64,000 bases of DNA from the NCBI GenBank assembly GCA_900708905.1, contig CAADRB010000085.1, positions 62,001 through 126,000 on the forward strand, given 5' to 3'. The DNA is from Hymenolepis diminuta (lineage: Eukaryota; Platyhelminthes; Cestoda; Cyclophyllidea; Hymenolepididae). The translations under genes and the position numbers were made by a program. The notes beneath the pieces were generated by a model. The model was not told where the DNA came from, did no database searches, and saw only the letters and a list, made by a program, of their open reading frames with translations. This document shows positions 38,301-51,899 of the stretch, in pieces. Within the stretch, counting starts at the first letter, position 1. Each line of letters opens with the position of its first letter.

Positions 38301-41300
38301 GGGTCAATCAATAGTCCTTTATCACAAGTGAGGAAAGAGTGCGATATATTGATAAAGTAACCCAAGTTTAGCGTTAGGAGACAATACAGAGCAGGAAGCA
38401 TTCTTGAATCTAAAGCTAAGCTATAACTGCAGGCTTTATATAATGTAACCGGAGTGGTAAAAATTTTGCAGGAAAAGAAATATATCACTCACAAAAGAAG
38501 TAATTCAACAAGTTAAATGTAATTATAAAGTTCAGTCACTGTGGATGAAACTGAAAGGTTGATTACTAGTTTTTAAGTTGAGATAACTTAAAAACGGATA
38601 AGTCATTATCTTAATTTCTTTAAATAATCCGAATATTAACAAAGCTATATCAACTCCGATGACATTGATTTATTATGAACAAAAGATAAAACATTATTGA
38701 TGAAAAATAAGTATTAGTCATGGGATTTCGGATTTCTGTTCCATTAAAGTGGAATGAAAATGTAAAGATTATATTTTATCTTTCCAAGAGAAATGAAATA
38801 AAAGTGAAGGTTAGTGGATCATGGGGAGGTGAGAAGTAAACCAGTGTATCAAAATGTCATACGTCATTTGATTAAGTTGATAACTTGGTAAATTTTAAAT
38901 ATAAATGTCTGAAGAACTTTATAACACTTGCATTTATAATGCTCTGGTAAGTTAACAGTACAAATTTGAACTTATTTAACTATAATTTCTGTAAACTGCT
39001 TATTGTAAGTATTGCATGGTCTATAAATTTTGCATGCAAAAATAGCAATGCAGAGAAAAATATCTGAGATCTGGATCTTAATTAATTTCCTTCATAGGCA
39101 AAGATATAGTCTAGATAAATACAAAATGCACGATTTAATACTAATCTTTTAATTAATGATTTTATGTATTTATTCTTAAAAAAATACTTGACCGGTGCAA
39201 AATAACTGCTCCCCATTTAGTTATTTGAGGCAATTTGTGGTAATTAAAGCAGATTACAAATATAAGTTGGAGAAAACCAGTTAAATGCAATGTTTTTACT
39301 TTAAAGTGAGCGAGTTTAAAAATGTTAATAATGATAGGACGTTTAATTATTTAACAGGGACTGAATGCTCCAATAAGGAATGAGGGAGAGTGGTGGAGGA
39401 AGCAATACAGATGTGGTTAATAAAGTTAATTCATTACTTTCTTTCAATTATAAGATCTTGGATGTAGTTCACTACATTTGGTCCAAATGTATCAGAGCGA
39501 GTTGGTGTTGGTAATAATCAGAGTTAATTTCATTGGATTAAGCGAGCGGTTTGTCATCCCACTTCGATGCGATGGCTCAGAAGCATGCATCGCCCCATTT
39601 TAGCTCTGATCGACGCTTATAGAAAATTTACATTATTATTTCCTTTGCTTTATGTAGGAATAGTTTAAGATAATATTAATCATTTACATATTTGTAGCGA
39701 TTCTAGCAAATAAATTGCATTGTAAGTGGTTAATGTGTTGCATATTTTTAGAAAAAAGCGATTAGGAGGCTCAATTATATTCGAAATAATTTATTTATAT
39801 TTGTAAAGAACATGCATTTTCCAAACAAGTCGTAAAGAAAGATCCTAAAAGCAAATTATTCTTAACAGTATATTTAAAATGTGAGCATTTTACGAATTTT
39901 AAATTCTTTTAATGCTCTATTTAAAATAAATTGAGTTCTTTAAATGTCATTAATAAGTGGGTGACAGGAAGCCCTCCTTTTAATGATTTTCATTGAAAAT
40001 ATTAAAATTTTTCCTTATATGCGACATAGGAAAATTTTAATTAAACTAAACAAAATTTTATGTAAATAAATGCGTATATCTTAATGTATTCATATTTGCT
40101 TAATTCAAGCCACGTCTTTTCAATCTAACGTTCTGTTTCCCCAAAAATTTGATTTAACTTCAAAATTTATTGTGTAAGGGAAAATAGCATTTGTTTATCT
40201 CTTGCAACAGAGAGTCTAAATTTATTCCTTACCTAAGACCAAAATTTTCCCGATTTCTAGGATATTTCCACAGTAAAATCATCGGCCCGTGGAATTTTCC
40301 AAGCACTTTTGCAAAATATGCTCAGCTTTATATTTTAGTTATTTTCCAATATATACCATTTACTTTGAAAATAAGTAAAACTATTCATAAGCATTTAATG
40401 ATAAGGTTTATTTATAATCGCTAAACTACCATTAAAATTTCCCTTACTCTGCAGATTTCTGTCGAGATTCGATAAAAAATCCTATTACTTTCGTCTAATT
40501 CTTCCAAACTACTTTAAATTAAGAAGAGAAAGATTAGAAGTTTGAGAAAAACAAATACTGAGCTGTACTTATATTAATTAAGATGGAAAATTAGAAAGTC
40601 TTCAGTGTGGCTGGTCTGTCATCAGTAAATACTCAGCAAAGACATATTCCAGTTTCTCAATTGGTAAAGGAAAACATCAAGAAAATAGAGTAAGAACAGT
40701 ATAAAAGAATATCTCCGATTCTTAATTATCGGAGAAATCAAAACACAATTGTGACTTAATTGGATATCTGTTAAAAAAAATCCAAAAGACTCCAAATCAA
40801 TACGCCTGGTGTAGTTCATATAGAGTTTTATTGTTTCAGCCACAACTAGTTAGATAGCCAAATTGTACTTCTTTGAGGACAAGAGGTGGTTAATCATCCT
40901 CAAGTCACCGTGTCTCAGTGGGAGTCTATCTTGAGGTTTGACAGTGGGCGCCCAGATACCGCAATAATAAATACCAACTTCTTAAAAATACTCCATTTAC
41001 TAAAGCTTTAACTAAAGAATAGCTTGATTTAATCATTGCCTCTCCGAATTTAATCTCTATTCCCTACATTAAGTGAGATGCATACTTAATTATGAAAGAC
41101 TCTGAGATATAATCTCCGCACATATGCTCAAAGTAGCAGAGTATTCAGATACATGTCTTTCCCTTTCAGCTGTGACAAATAACAATTTCTATACTCATAG
41201 ATGTGCATCCCTACACTCACTGTTAATTAAACTCTTATTCAGAAAGTAAAATACTTACTGGTGTATACGAGTAAATTGCTATTACAACAACTGATTGATT

Positions 41301-42129
41301 AAGGAGAGGACAGAAATTTTGCACCGCAAAAAGAGAATGTTTATTGGGAAAATTCAAATGCATACATAAATTGGATTCTTTAAAAGCATCTGATTGTTAA
41401 GTTAACCCAAGATTGAACAATATTGAATGCGAAATTTTATCCAGTAGATACTCTAGATTAAGACGCATAAAGTGGAAGTCAATAATGAATGTTCAAATGC
41501 GTGGGACGTGTGAACAGCATGTGATAGAAAGGCACAGAAAACAGACGGTTGTCAAGTCGTCGATATCTTTACGTGATGCTTAGCAGCTGTGGGGTTTCTT
41601 GCTCTCAACAATATCATTTGAATAAGTTCATCCGACGTTCTAATGACTTCTTGGGCATTGATTGATAGAAGAGATGAAAATACCGTACCGAAAGGATATT
41701 TAATATTGGCCTTAAAGCATTCCTCAGATTAAATTATCTTAAGAAACATATTATAGTGTCACATAAATACATCTGCTTTGTACTCACCTGAAAACTTAAA
41801 AATGCTCTTCTCTGAATTAAAACAATTGACGTGACTTGTTTCAAAATGCATCAGAACATGAATCTTGTTATTTATTACATTTCAGCTGGTCTATATTTTT
41901 TCATACACTTTACTTTTATATCCACTTTGAAAAATCCACTGAATAAGTTAAATTTACTTATTAATCAAAATATTAAATCGTGTAATCAACTCTTTTCTTT
42001 AAATTAACTCTATCTAATGTATTAAGATAAGTCTAATATTAACTTTCTTATTTTTAAACATTCCATAAAGTTAAAATTAAAATAATAACATTTGCAGACA
42101 CAAGAATGATATGATATTTGTTGCTGACA
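35305..42129. other. Gene-poor intergenic stretch
   Basis: Nearly 7 kb of AT-rich sequence with only short unrelated frames; no domain, tetraspanin exon or known mobile element recognised. Confidence 0.5.
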
Positions 42130-42435
42130 CAACACAAATGAGTCCTTGACTAAATATAAGTAATCCTCTTTGAAGTCCTAGCCACAGACAAGTGCACCAA
42201 GCCTCCAGTAAAGTACCCTAGTATAAATTGGTCCAAAATTTGTAAGACTACGTCCAAAGTAGTGAGAACACAGGAGGTATTATGAGAGGAGATTTTTACT
42301 GAAAATGCTTCTTGATCGTGAGCATAATTAACGTTAAGGTGCACAAATTTCGATTGCTGATTGTCTAGAAAGCCTCTGCATGCACACCACCCTTTTCCTG
42401 ATAAGCAAATGGTAGCGTGTTCGTGCTTTCCAGGA
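42130..42435 (-). repeat. Dispersed repeat B, copy 2
   Basis: The reverse complement aligns with 9917-10270: TGCAGAGGCTTTCTAGACAATCAGCAATC, an ACTACTTTGGACGTAGTCTTA segment, and AAGAGGATTACTTATATTTAG. More diverged than the 48.2 kb copy. Confidence 0.5.
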
Positions 42436-44834
42436 TATATCAGAGCGCGAGAGATTCCTATAGACTATCTTGATAACGTTTAACACTGCAAAGATTTATT
42501 TTAAATGTTATTTTTAAATCAATTTCATTAAAGTCATCATTTACAGTTCTTAATAAAGAAAAAGTTAAACAGCTACGTTTACAGCATTTAAATTTCAATA
42601 GGATGCGAATAAAGAGTGAAATTTACACGTATCAAACGTAAGAAGTGAAGACTTCGTTTGTGCTTTTATGTTCATACGACCTGCCTTGCTCGAGAGGTTG
42701 AGTTAGACACTTTCAGTCGAAGGTTTTCTCAAAACCTGCATAAAGGTCGATTGTAATAAGTGCCGGAGTTTAAAAACGAAGTTCATAATACTGTATTGAT
42801 CTATTTCATCACTTCTAATAAACTTGAATGAAGCGTACAACTCGGATTGGACAATTTTGCAAGACCAGTTGGTGACATTTCACCTATTGTCAAGATTAGT
42901 CGGTAAAGAGTAAGATAAGCAATCGTTTCCTAAATTAGCATAATTAGCCATAAAGTAATCAGAGGTTGCTTTTGACGCGGTGATGACCTCACGCCACCTG
43001 TATTGCTTTTCTGTCCATTTTACTGAACTCATTAAATGACCATAATCTGGGTCAGCAAGATGGACACTTTTGTGGAAACCAGTTCAGGAGTGAATGCTCG
43101 AGAAAATCAGTACCATAAATATATTTTTTATCCAGTGCTTTGGATTATGACTATCCCGAACATAATATATTAAAAATTTTACATTAAACAAATTGCCACT
43201 TCTGATAAAATAATATTTCTTGAAGACCATTTGCAGTTGGTGATATTGCTAAAGTTAACTCTTCTTCGTCGTTACTGGTTCAACTGACATTATTAATAAA
43301 TCCTTTAAATGCTAGCATTATTCTAAACCAAATCAATGGAAAATTGCTTCTCGAATGCGAATTAATTTCGTATGTAAAAGCGTTGTTATGGGAGATGTTG
43401 CATAATAAATTTGCATTTTAGTAAAAGATCTGGCCTTTAATTTACGCATACATTGATTCCTTTATTATCATACTTTCACTGAAGTAAAACTTTGTAAGTT
43501 TCTTTTCATTTCGGTCTAACGTGCCCTTTGTGAACGCTTAAAATAATATTCCGTTAAAATACACCTGAAATCGATCAAAATTTACTGACTTGGGATAATT
43601 ATAGAAATGTACATCAAATTTATTACCAATTTTCAAAATACCTCTTCAATTACCTATGCCCAAGATAGCAGACATGAAGCTTTATTTTTTAGGTGATAAA
43701 TGCAAATAAATTTCTATTCTTATTTGCCACTTAACTTTTTTATTAATTTCAGTGTGTGTTTAATTTTGGAGCCGCATTTATAAGATATTTTAAATATGAT
43801 AACCTATCATTAATCATTTAAAACATATGATTTCTATTCACTTATTAGATGATTCTTGTCTTGGCAAATATACACATTGATAGCACAATACAAATCAATG
43901 TTATTTCCTTGGGTTTTGAATTTTCAGCATTTTAAACTGGTACTTTTAAACTCGCCTACTTTTCAAAATATTATAGGAGATGTAACCTGAGCTCTTAAAT
44001 GGTTGTGAGTTTGCCTATTAAGGTAGGTGCTTTGATTCATTATGATGGAATAAGTCACTAAACGTACACTTGCAGAGCATCGTCATTTTACGTTGGAAAT
44101 TTGCACTGGTATCAACAATGAACGGCAGTAATAAATGATATTTTTATGAATATCTTTTTATCCGATTTGAGACTCTTTGAAGCATTTAACTGAATTCACA
44201 TGAACGGGTTCCGACTGTGGATATTCAATAAAATTACACTATAAACACCGAGTACAGAATGAATAACAAGAGTGCAGGTGAGGTGTAAGGAGAGTTCCCA
44301 ACAAGTAAATTTTTTATCAGTTTGCGAACGTGCTTTGTCTTATATCCGTAAAAATTTTAAGATATAAATAGGATGATACGATTAAAAAATAAACCAAGTT
44401 AAATTATTTGAATTATTTGAATTTGTTTGCCCGCTTATGCAGGAATTAATATTTTCATCTATATAAAAGTAAAAAAGAGTAAATGAAATATACCCAAAGC
44501 TAATTAAAATAAATAGCAGAAATGGGCGCAAAACTGTTAAAATGAGGTTTAAAATTCACGTTTGTTTAATACTTTTTATTGAAGAAAGCTAAAAACAAAT
44601 ATTTCTGCTATAGGAAAAGAGGTGATTATCTATAAATGGCTAAAGTTAAAGTAATTTGCTATTTTTCAGCTGACGTTTGGTAATTCTATAAACGTTTGTC
44701 AAGACTAATCTTGCGCAATTGAAGTGGGAGTGTCATTCTATCAAACAGTCATATGTTTATTTTGTCAAAATGTCCCGAAACAAGGGCGACTGTCACAAGA
44801 TCAAATGAACACCTCAGATTAAGCTGAGCTTTAG
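42436..44834. other. Intergenic, no gene recognised
   Basis: AT-rich; no supported feature. The last 80 bases may contain decayed upstream parts of the gypsy RT that begins clearly at 44835. Confidence 0.45.
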
Positions 44835-46085
44835 GTGATATTTGCTTGCTATTCCGGTACACGGAACTGCCTTTCGGAATTCACACAGCATCATCAATTT
44901 TCAGCACTTCCTGAACATAAGGACATGAAGGTCAGAGGATACTGCAGTTATCTGGATAACTTCATCATGCTTCAAGACCGCGTCGAAAACACCTCGAGGG
45001 TGTCAAAAAAGATGGATTCAAATAAGGGCTGATATATCCCAGTCCTTCATAACTTCTATTAAATATCTTGATTTCATTTTTGGTTCAATGGTCGCTATCC
45101 TGATTCCGATGAAACTCGTGCCATTTTGAAGATGTCCGCCCCAACAAATCTGAGTTTGCTTCGTTCTTTTCTTGGATTAATATCTTATTACAAGTCTTTA
45201 TTACTTTCTTTAAAGAACACAGAGCTCCTCTTAACAAATTTTTGCCCAAGGATATGCCGTGGAAATAGTCACCTGCCTGTGAAAAACTTCCGAGAGGCCA
45301 AAGCCGTTGCTGAATTCGGAGATGCTGCTGACTCACTATGGTCCAAGTTTCTGGCTGATCCTAGCAGCTGACGAGTCTGGTTACGGAATTGGTGCAGTCA
45401 TTTCTCATCTGTTCCGGAAGGCTCCAATCAAACATATCTCTCGTACTCTAATCCTGTCAGAGAGGAATTAGGGAAAAACTGAAAGGGAAGCACTTGGCAT
45501 TTTATATACAGTATACAATTCCATAAGTATGCATATGGCAGACAGTTCAAGCTCCTAACGAAATTTAAATCACTATTGTCAATATTTGACTCAGGAGTGG
45601 GAGCTTCAGTCTACTGCAAATCTTCAACAGTGGGCCCTCATGTTAATGGATTAAGATTACGATATCAGGAACCGAAAAATGGATTATTTCGGATAAACCG
45701 ATGGTTCATCTCGCCTCATCGAGAGTCAGTGCTCGCAAAACGAAGAAACAGTGGTTGCTTTCGTGTTTGTAGAAAGAGATGTTCAGCACACACAGGTGGA
45801 GCCGACTCGAAACATACCGGTAACGGTAGGAGACATTCGAAAGGAACTGGCAAGCTTTAAACTTTGCCCAGTCCAAGGAGCCTTTATTCCACCAAAGGCC
45901 ACCTGTTTGAGCTTTACCGTCGGGGAGATTCAAGATGGAAGTTGACTCTTGTATAACGTTTTTAAATAAAGTCATTGCTCCATTTATCCTAAGAAATCCA
46001 GTCAGAGGATACGCTTACTAATCAGGTATGGACAGGAATATCGAATATCTCAGCAGATATTTAGTAAAAAGTGTCGTTATTAAGT
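44835..46085 (+). pseudogene. Second Ty3/gypsy pol remnant (RT and RNase H)
   Basis: A different gypsy lineage from the one at 19.5 kb. Across shifting frames the order is: RT fingers/palm end (RYTELPFGIHTASSIF near 44850), a degraded catalytic-loop region (YLDNFIM near 44950, where YLDD is expected), the connection motif MSAPTNLSLLRSFLGLISYY near 45131, RNase H start (ADESGYGIGAVISH near 45370), KTEREALGILYTVY near 45477, LQQWALMLMDYDYDIR-like near 45630, and the GSSRLI segment at the RNase H end. A low-similarity tail follows to about 46085. Many stops and frameshifts; no gag or complete integrase. No LTR could be paired with it. Confidence 0.8.
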
Positions 46086-46489
46086 CCTACTTTAGGGTGT
46101 TTTTTGATTTTTTCCGCCTGAATTTGTCAAAAAAATAATGCTCATCACTTTTTCTCCTCCTTATTTCTCATTCGAATACTGATTGGCGTTGGTCTGAATG
46201 GCTGGATTGGAGATAAATTTCCACAAAGCTCTGATTTTTAAGACAAGGTCTTAAAGCTTAGACTTTTAAAATGCAGAAAGATAAATGAAAGTCACTCATA
46301 TTCAAAAGTTTTCGTATGGGTAGATTTCAGATCAGTCATACTAAAATAAGATTCATATCATCTGTTAAATTAGATGAATTGGTGCTGAATTGATGCTGTA
46401 GTTCTAATGTCTGAAGTTGCTTCCTGTTCCTTGCAATAGGTTTTCGTATTTTGGCTATTTTTCAAACTCATAAAAAGTACATTTAGGAC

Positions 46490-46900
46490 TCCATGAAGCA
46501 AAATCAACGTAAGTTCTCTGTCCACGCGCACGTGCTGGTCTGCTTCATGCATTTGCCTTCGACTACCATCCAGGCTGTTGTCATTCCTTTGCATTCTCTG
46601 ATTGCAATCTCCTCCCTCAAAAGTACGGTTTTATCTCCATGTAAACAGTCTGCATTAACCGCATCCACTACATGGGCGCTCTTCCTCTCGTGGCTCCTAG
46701 TCTGCTGTGTCCGCTACGCCTCCCAATAAACTCTGGACATCACTGTTATGTTTCGTCTTCTCTCTCTATCCTTTTTGGTAGTAAAGATAGGAAGGAAATA
46801 GAAATTCCCGCGTTTGCTTACTATGATTTGCCGATCAACTTCCCCTATATAACTTATTGCATTAAAATTCATTCCAACAAGATTGCCATATATGGCATGC
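46490..46900 (+). mobile_element. Possible LTR or 3' end of a retroelement
   Basis: GC-richer than its surroundings, with a CCAATAAACTCTGG poly-A-signal context near 46724, a CATCACTGTTATG run and a TC-rich tract near 46755. It lies 0.4 kb after the second gypsy remnant in the same orientation. No second copy is in the window to compare with, so this is a suggestion only. Confidence 0.25.
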
Positions 46901-48170
46901 ATGAAGACCGCCATGGTGTACCAGTACGGTCTATGCTTGTGATCTCACCGTGTAATCATATTAGCAATGTTGCTTAACCACCCAGTCATGTTCAAGTTCA
47001 TATGAGTACTCAGCTTTGAACAGAGCCAACCGACGTTTAAGATTTCGCGGATAATATCATTGAGCCTAAATAAACTCTGAATAGCATTCGACGTGCGTGG
47101 TGTATTCGTTTTCCCTTCACCATTTTTATTCTGCCACTTTAATGAACTTCTATCATTACTTACTTACTGTACCTTCAGTGTAGACTAATTCTATAGAGTG
47201 GTCCTTTTCTCCAATGGGGATTGGCTGTTGTTAGAGTGATAACATAAATTTTACTCACGCTAATGCTTTTCTTTTATGGAGGACATTAAGTGGCATCCAC
47301 TCTCCATTTTGAGCCATTAGCGAATGACATCAAAGCCCTTGATTTGGTATAACATAAGGATACTCTTTTAAGAGCAATCATAGCCCAGTTTATAAAATTA
47401 AGACAGTTTTGCAAGCAAGTTATATAATTTTATTTTAATGTGATGTGAGTGGAATATGAGTATGTGACAGGAGACTGCAAAGTGCATGCCACACCTTAAA
47501 AGTTGACCCACAGCTTGGCTTGCAAAATAGAGGCAAACGCCTACACGCAGAGTGGGGCTGGATTTCAGTCATCTACCTCTGTTGGGGGAATTTTGTGGTT
47601 ATATGGTTCATATATTTCATACATACACACATCTTATAAACCTTATACCCTTTCCGATCCATTTACCTCTTCTAAATGATATATCTTAATAAAGCTCCAT
47701 TTAGACAAATTCCAATAAACAAAGAGTGGGAGGGAGGGGAAGAGGGGGCGGAAGAAGAATACATGTACCATGGAAGCGGAATGAGCTTCGTACAGCAGCA
47801 CAAACAATGATGACAGGCTAGAGAGGGAGTTTAAAAATATATAAAAGCTCGATGAAGGCGATTAAGTGTGAAGAGATAATTCGAAAGGGATACAAACAAA
47901 TAGCGTTTTAATGAGAATAAAGAACTAAGAGTTGTATTGCTATAGCATCAAATTGAAATCCAATAACAAGAAAAAATAGGTTAAAATGTTCTATCTGTCC
48001 AGATTTCTGCCTTATACGTTAAAATTGGATAGAGGCTCCTAAAAGGAAAATACCCCTACAAAAATAATAATTGTGAAAGAGAACTTTGGATTTTCCACCA
48101 ACGTTTCTTTGTTTTGGTATTAATCTTGGTGAGTTTAGGAAACATTAGTAATAACATGAACTTTATGCTG
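46901..48170. other. Intergenic with purine-rich tract
   Basis: No gene recognised. A GA/G-rich run at about 47725-47757 (GGGAGGGAGGGGAAGAGGGGGCGG) stands out in AT-rich DNA. Confidence 0.55.
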
Positions 48171-48482
48171 TGGAGTTCACAACGCTGCCAAGGCTGATCA
48201 AAGGAACTTCACGTGCGCTAAAACATTCTCGAAGGGGCGGTAGGTAACCGATCCTGTAACGAGCAAGCGCGGCGTACGTACAGAGGCCTTTCCAGCAAAT
48301 CAGCGATCAATATCCCTGCAGCATATCATTAATTATATTTAATAACTAAACGCGCTGGCAGCGAGCCATGGTTGTGCTTGCTATGCAAATTCATACTAGA
48401 AGACTCTGCTAGAAGTTAGCTGCATGCATTTGCAACTAGTTAAACTTCTAAGAAGATTACCGAGGTTTAGCAAACAGGCCAC
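48171..48482 (+). repeat. Dispersed repeat B, copy 3
   Basis: Aligns with 9917-10270 in the same orientation: TGGAGTTCACAACGCTGCCAAGG, GAGCAAGCGCGGCG, AGAGGCCTTTCCAGCAAATCAG, GACTCTGCTAGA and AAGATTACCGAGGTTTAGCAAA. It has small indels relative to copy 1. Confidence 0.65.
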
Positions 48483-50404
48483 AAGGTAAAGACGTCTAAT
48501 CCTGTTTTACAAATATTAAAAGAATTTACCAAGAATTGTTGTTTATTGGACATAGTTATCCGCTTTTTTTCAAATTATCTGCTCATGCATTAAACGAAAA
48601 AATGTCCCCAGCCGTGAATCATCTACATGTGATGTGAATCGTTAAGTTCGGATACCCGATACCAGCCGAAGAAAATGAGAATGATTTTAATTGGCATTAG
48701 ACTGACATATTTTGACCTCATTTCTTCCTTGGAAAGCCTACTTATTACCGCATTAAGAACAACACCAATGTTCCATTTCGCGTGCTAATTTTTTTCACTG
48801 CTAACTAGTATGTGTATGTTTTATGTGCTTAGAGGATTTCAATTGAGAAGGGATCCGTCATCCACCAAATAAATTGACTAAAAATGACAAAAATATGCAT
48901 AGAAATAGTATAAAAATAAGCACCGAAAATCGCGGACATGAATTCATTATAGAAAAGAAGAAGAATCCTGAATTGTGAAAAAGAGGAAAACTGAAAATCC
49001 AGCAAACCCAGTAAATGCATGCAATCTAATAGATTCCCTTTGCATTACATTAATTCGACTATTTTTTGCTTTTCTTTTATTCAAATGCTTTCAAACAATT
49101 GAATTTAACGTTTTTCGCAATGCTATGACTTATAAAAGTGATAAATTTATAAAATAAAAAAATCGATTTACAATTTCATATGGACTTATATTCAGGAATC
49201 ACATGCATGACCTAAGTTGATCACTTAATTGGGTTATATATATGATATCGTTGTATCTGATACAGATATCGTATTTCATGAAGCAATAAATCCCTTGAAG
49301 AAATTATACTTATTTATGGAGGTGGAAGCAATAAAGACACGCATCATTTCTGTATATCAGAACTACAAGGACGATTAGTTAAGGCAGTCTGATTCTTTAA
49401 GAGTAAATTGGATTTATCTTAGTTTTTTGCATTGTGGGCTCTTCTGGTTCAGATTACTTAATGTATTCAGAGAAGACTAGAGAAAAATATAACTGAAATA
49501 CTAGTGAAAATCTTTCAGAACCACCATATTTTAAAAATCGAAATCAAGCCTTCCAATCATTTTCCTGCTCTGAGAGGTGGCATTAAGCAAAATTTTCAAG
49601 TTCATCATGAAAGACGGAAATAAGGAGATGTCCGTTACCTGAAGCAAGTGAGATTTTACTAATCAGAGGATAACTATACTTTATCTGATTCGTACAAAAA
49701 TGGAGCAACAACCATACATACACATATCTCTATAAACTAAGCTACCACTAAAATAATGCTAAATACGGTTTCAAATCAGATTTTAAGGCACAGATAACAC
49801 CAGTATGCTGTGACTCATTGTAAATACGACAAAATGCCGACAAACAAAGCTCGCGGTCATGGATTTACGCTTTCTCCGACTGAGCAATTCTCGCGGATGC
49901 TCTACAAGTTCTCCATCAACCTTACTAGTTTGCAGGTGACCACTGCTCCAGACAGTGTGATAGTCACTCGGAACAAAATTGTCACCGATTCTGGTCTTCA
50001 AGCGCAGTCACACGAAAAGGAGTCCTGTAAATTTAAATTGTCTTCGTCAAATCAATATTACGTCCCGAGTAACTTGCATCTCAATTCCATGTTCCTCTCT
50101 ATAAGTTAGAGTCAACTGTGGTCAAGCAAATCCAATGAGACGAACACTTGATCAACCAGCTCTAAAACGCTTTCAAAATAGTTGTAATTTACAAAGATGA
50201 TCATTTTTTAGTGATTGTCTGTCGAAGGTCATACCACTGCCGTATTGAAGCTTTAGATTCTGTCCGAATTTCAAGAGCGAATTAGGCCATTTGCGAGAGG
50301 TGTATTGTCTGTCTCGTAAACAAAGTGTTTCTTTTCCGTACTTGAATTGAATTTGTTATTCTTTTAGCAAAAAAGGAGACGAAATAAAGTAAAAGTTGAC
50401 ATGC
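48483..50404. other. Intergenic, no gene recognised
   Basis: AT-rich. Overlapping open frames on both strands at 49783-50109 are somewhat GC-richer than their surroundings but show no known motif; they may be an old element fragment. Confidence 0.4.
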
Positions 50405-50467
50405 GAGGAGGATAGTATTGAGAATTTGAAGGACAAGCTTCAAATCACATGATATAACACAGCCCAT
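50405..50467 (-). pseudogene. Orphan tetraspanin first exon (reverse strand relic)
   Basis: The minus strand encodes MGCVISCDLKLVLQILNTIL plus one residue, differing at very few positions from the first exon of TSP-C (Gly8 to Asp and the last residue). Similarity continues about 35 bp into the intron (ACTTT/ACTTA...CTTTATTTCGTCTCC). The donor GTATGT of TSP-C is GCATGT here, and the acceptor AG before the TSP-C ATG is absent. No exon 2-7 follows on the minus strand. It is therefore a partial inverted duplication of the TSP-C 5' end, or the remnant of a lost neighbour. Confidence 0.8.
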
Positions 50468-51699
50468 TATTTGAAATTAGAAAGATATGAGTAGCCATAT
50501 TACTATGGGAAATGATAGTAATAAGTAATAAGATGATCATTTAAAGTAATACTTTACTGAGACTCAAATTCGCTGTTATCCGCACCTTAACTGAAAGTGA
50601 AATAGAGCATTTAAATTACCAAGCCAATTAACTAAGTTTCCTGTTGGTCCCAGGATTATCTACCTGAATTTCCTTAAAATGAAAATAATTGACAACATTT
50701 TTAATAGACACTGCAATTAAAATTCGACAAACTATTTGAAAAATAACTCATAAATAGGGAGTTTTCAAATAGACCTCTACTGACTAACGCGAATGCATAT
50801 CTGCGCTTTTTCAAAATTTTACCAAGATATACTTGATACCTGTTTAACTAACCTTGATTGTTTGAGCTCCCTGCAATTGTTTCATTGCTAAATATGAAAA
50901 TAATGGGAAAAAGAGTAAAATCGGAGAAGTCGGTAGAAAGTAAGTTATAGGAATCAAACAGCCTAACTTCACAGGAGTCACTAATTCAACAATTGTTAGC
51001 TTTACCCATTAGAGACTTGTTGAAAACAACAGGTTTCTTAATTGGAGGGCTTGCTTTCGAAAATCACCTATCTCTTACATAAATTTTGGAACAGATAGGG
51101 GAAGATTAAAGCTGGCATTTGGGTTCGTTTTGAGAGAGAGCGAATAGTGAAGGAGCTTCTCAATCTCTACTTTTACGAAAAAGAGAGTTAGTTTTTCCAA
51201 TTGAGCCAAATTCATAGACATGAAGCCAGGGCTATTCATATGCTATTGCACGGACGAAGTGCTTGACGTCTCCATCCAAGTACACTTCATTTAAAATTCA
51301 TGCAAGGTATTTCACCATCCAGATTTATCAGACTTTATTGGCGATTATTTTATTTAATAACTCACTGAAAAAGTAATAATAAATAATATGATCCTGTGAT
51401 AAATCACTATCATTTTAGTAGTATTATCGAACCAGAAATGATTAAGCACATATCAACGGTTTAAAAGAGATCTGTGTCATTCACCAAGCAAAAATGATGA
51501 AATATATCACTTAGTCTTAATCAAAACTAACTAAATTCCGTAAACACAATAAAAGTTTCTTGAGAAAAATTAATGATACCTTTTCAATAACTGAGTTTTG
51601 TGCGTCCCGATGACCTAGGGACACAATCAAATTATTTATGTTTTAAGTGCATTTTTCTGATACTTACTCCGTACTTACTACTGGTAGTTTCACGGCCGA
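50468..51699. other. Intergenic between orphan exon and TSP-C
   Basis: AT-rich; nothing recognised. Confidence 0.5.
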
Positions 51700-51893
51700 T
51701 TGTGTACATAATCACCATAGAAACGCCACTGTCATTGGTTATTAGCTTATAGTCGGTCGGTTAAGTCCGGCCTCACGGTGTTGCAAGTATTATTCCATAA
51801 AAATTGCAGGTGTGTTTATTTCTACTAGTAGAAGTGAGGCAAAAATCAAAACTCATAACATAAATGACTGTATTTTTTTAAATTTACCTCTAG
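51700..51893 (+). promoter_or_regulatory. TSP-C upstream region: ATTGG box and probable 5'-UTR intron
   Basis: ATTGG (reverse CCAAT) at 51734-51738 in a relatively GC-rich stretch, then a GCAG|GTGTGT donor after 51809 and a CTCTAG acceptor ending at 51893, six bases before the ATG at 51900. The layout parallels TSP-D. A spliced-leader acceptor at 51893 would also fit, since flatworms use trans-splicing. Confidence 0.45.
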
Positions 51894-51899
51894 GTTATA

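Noticed and set aside
49783..50109. Overlapping frames on both strands
   Set aside because: No known motif on either strand; may be an element relic, but nothing supports a gene call.
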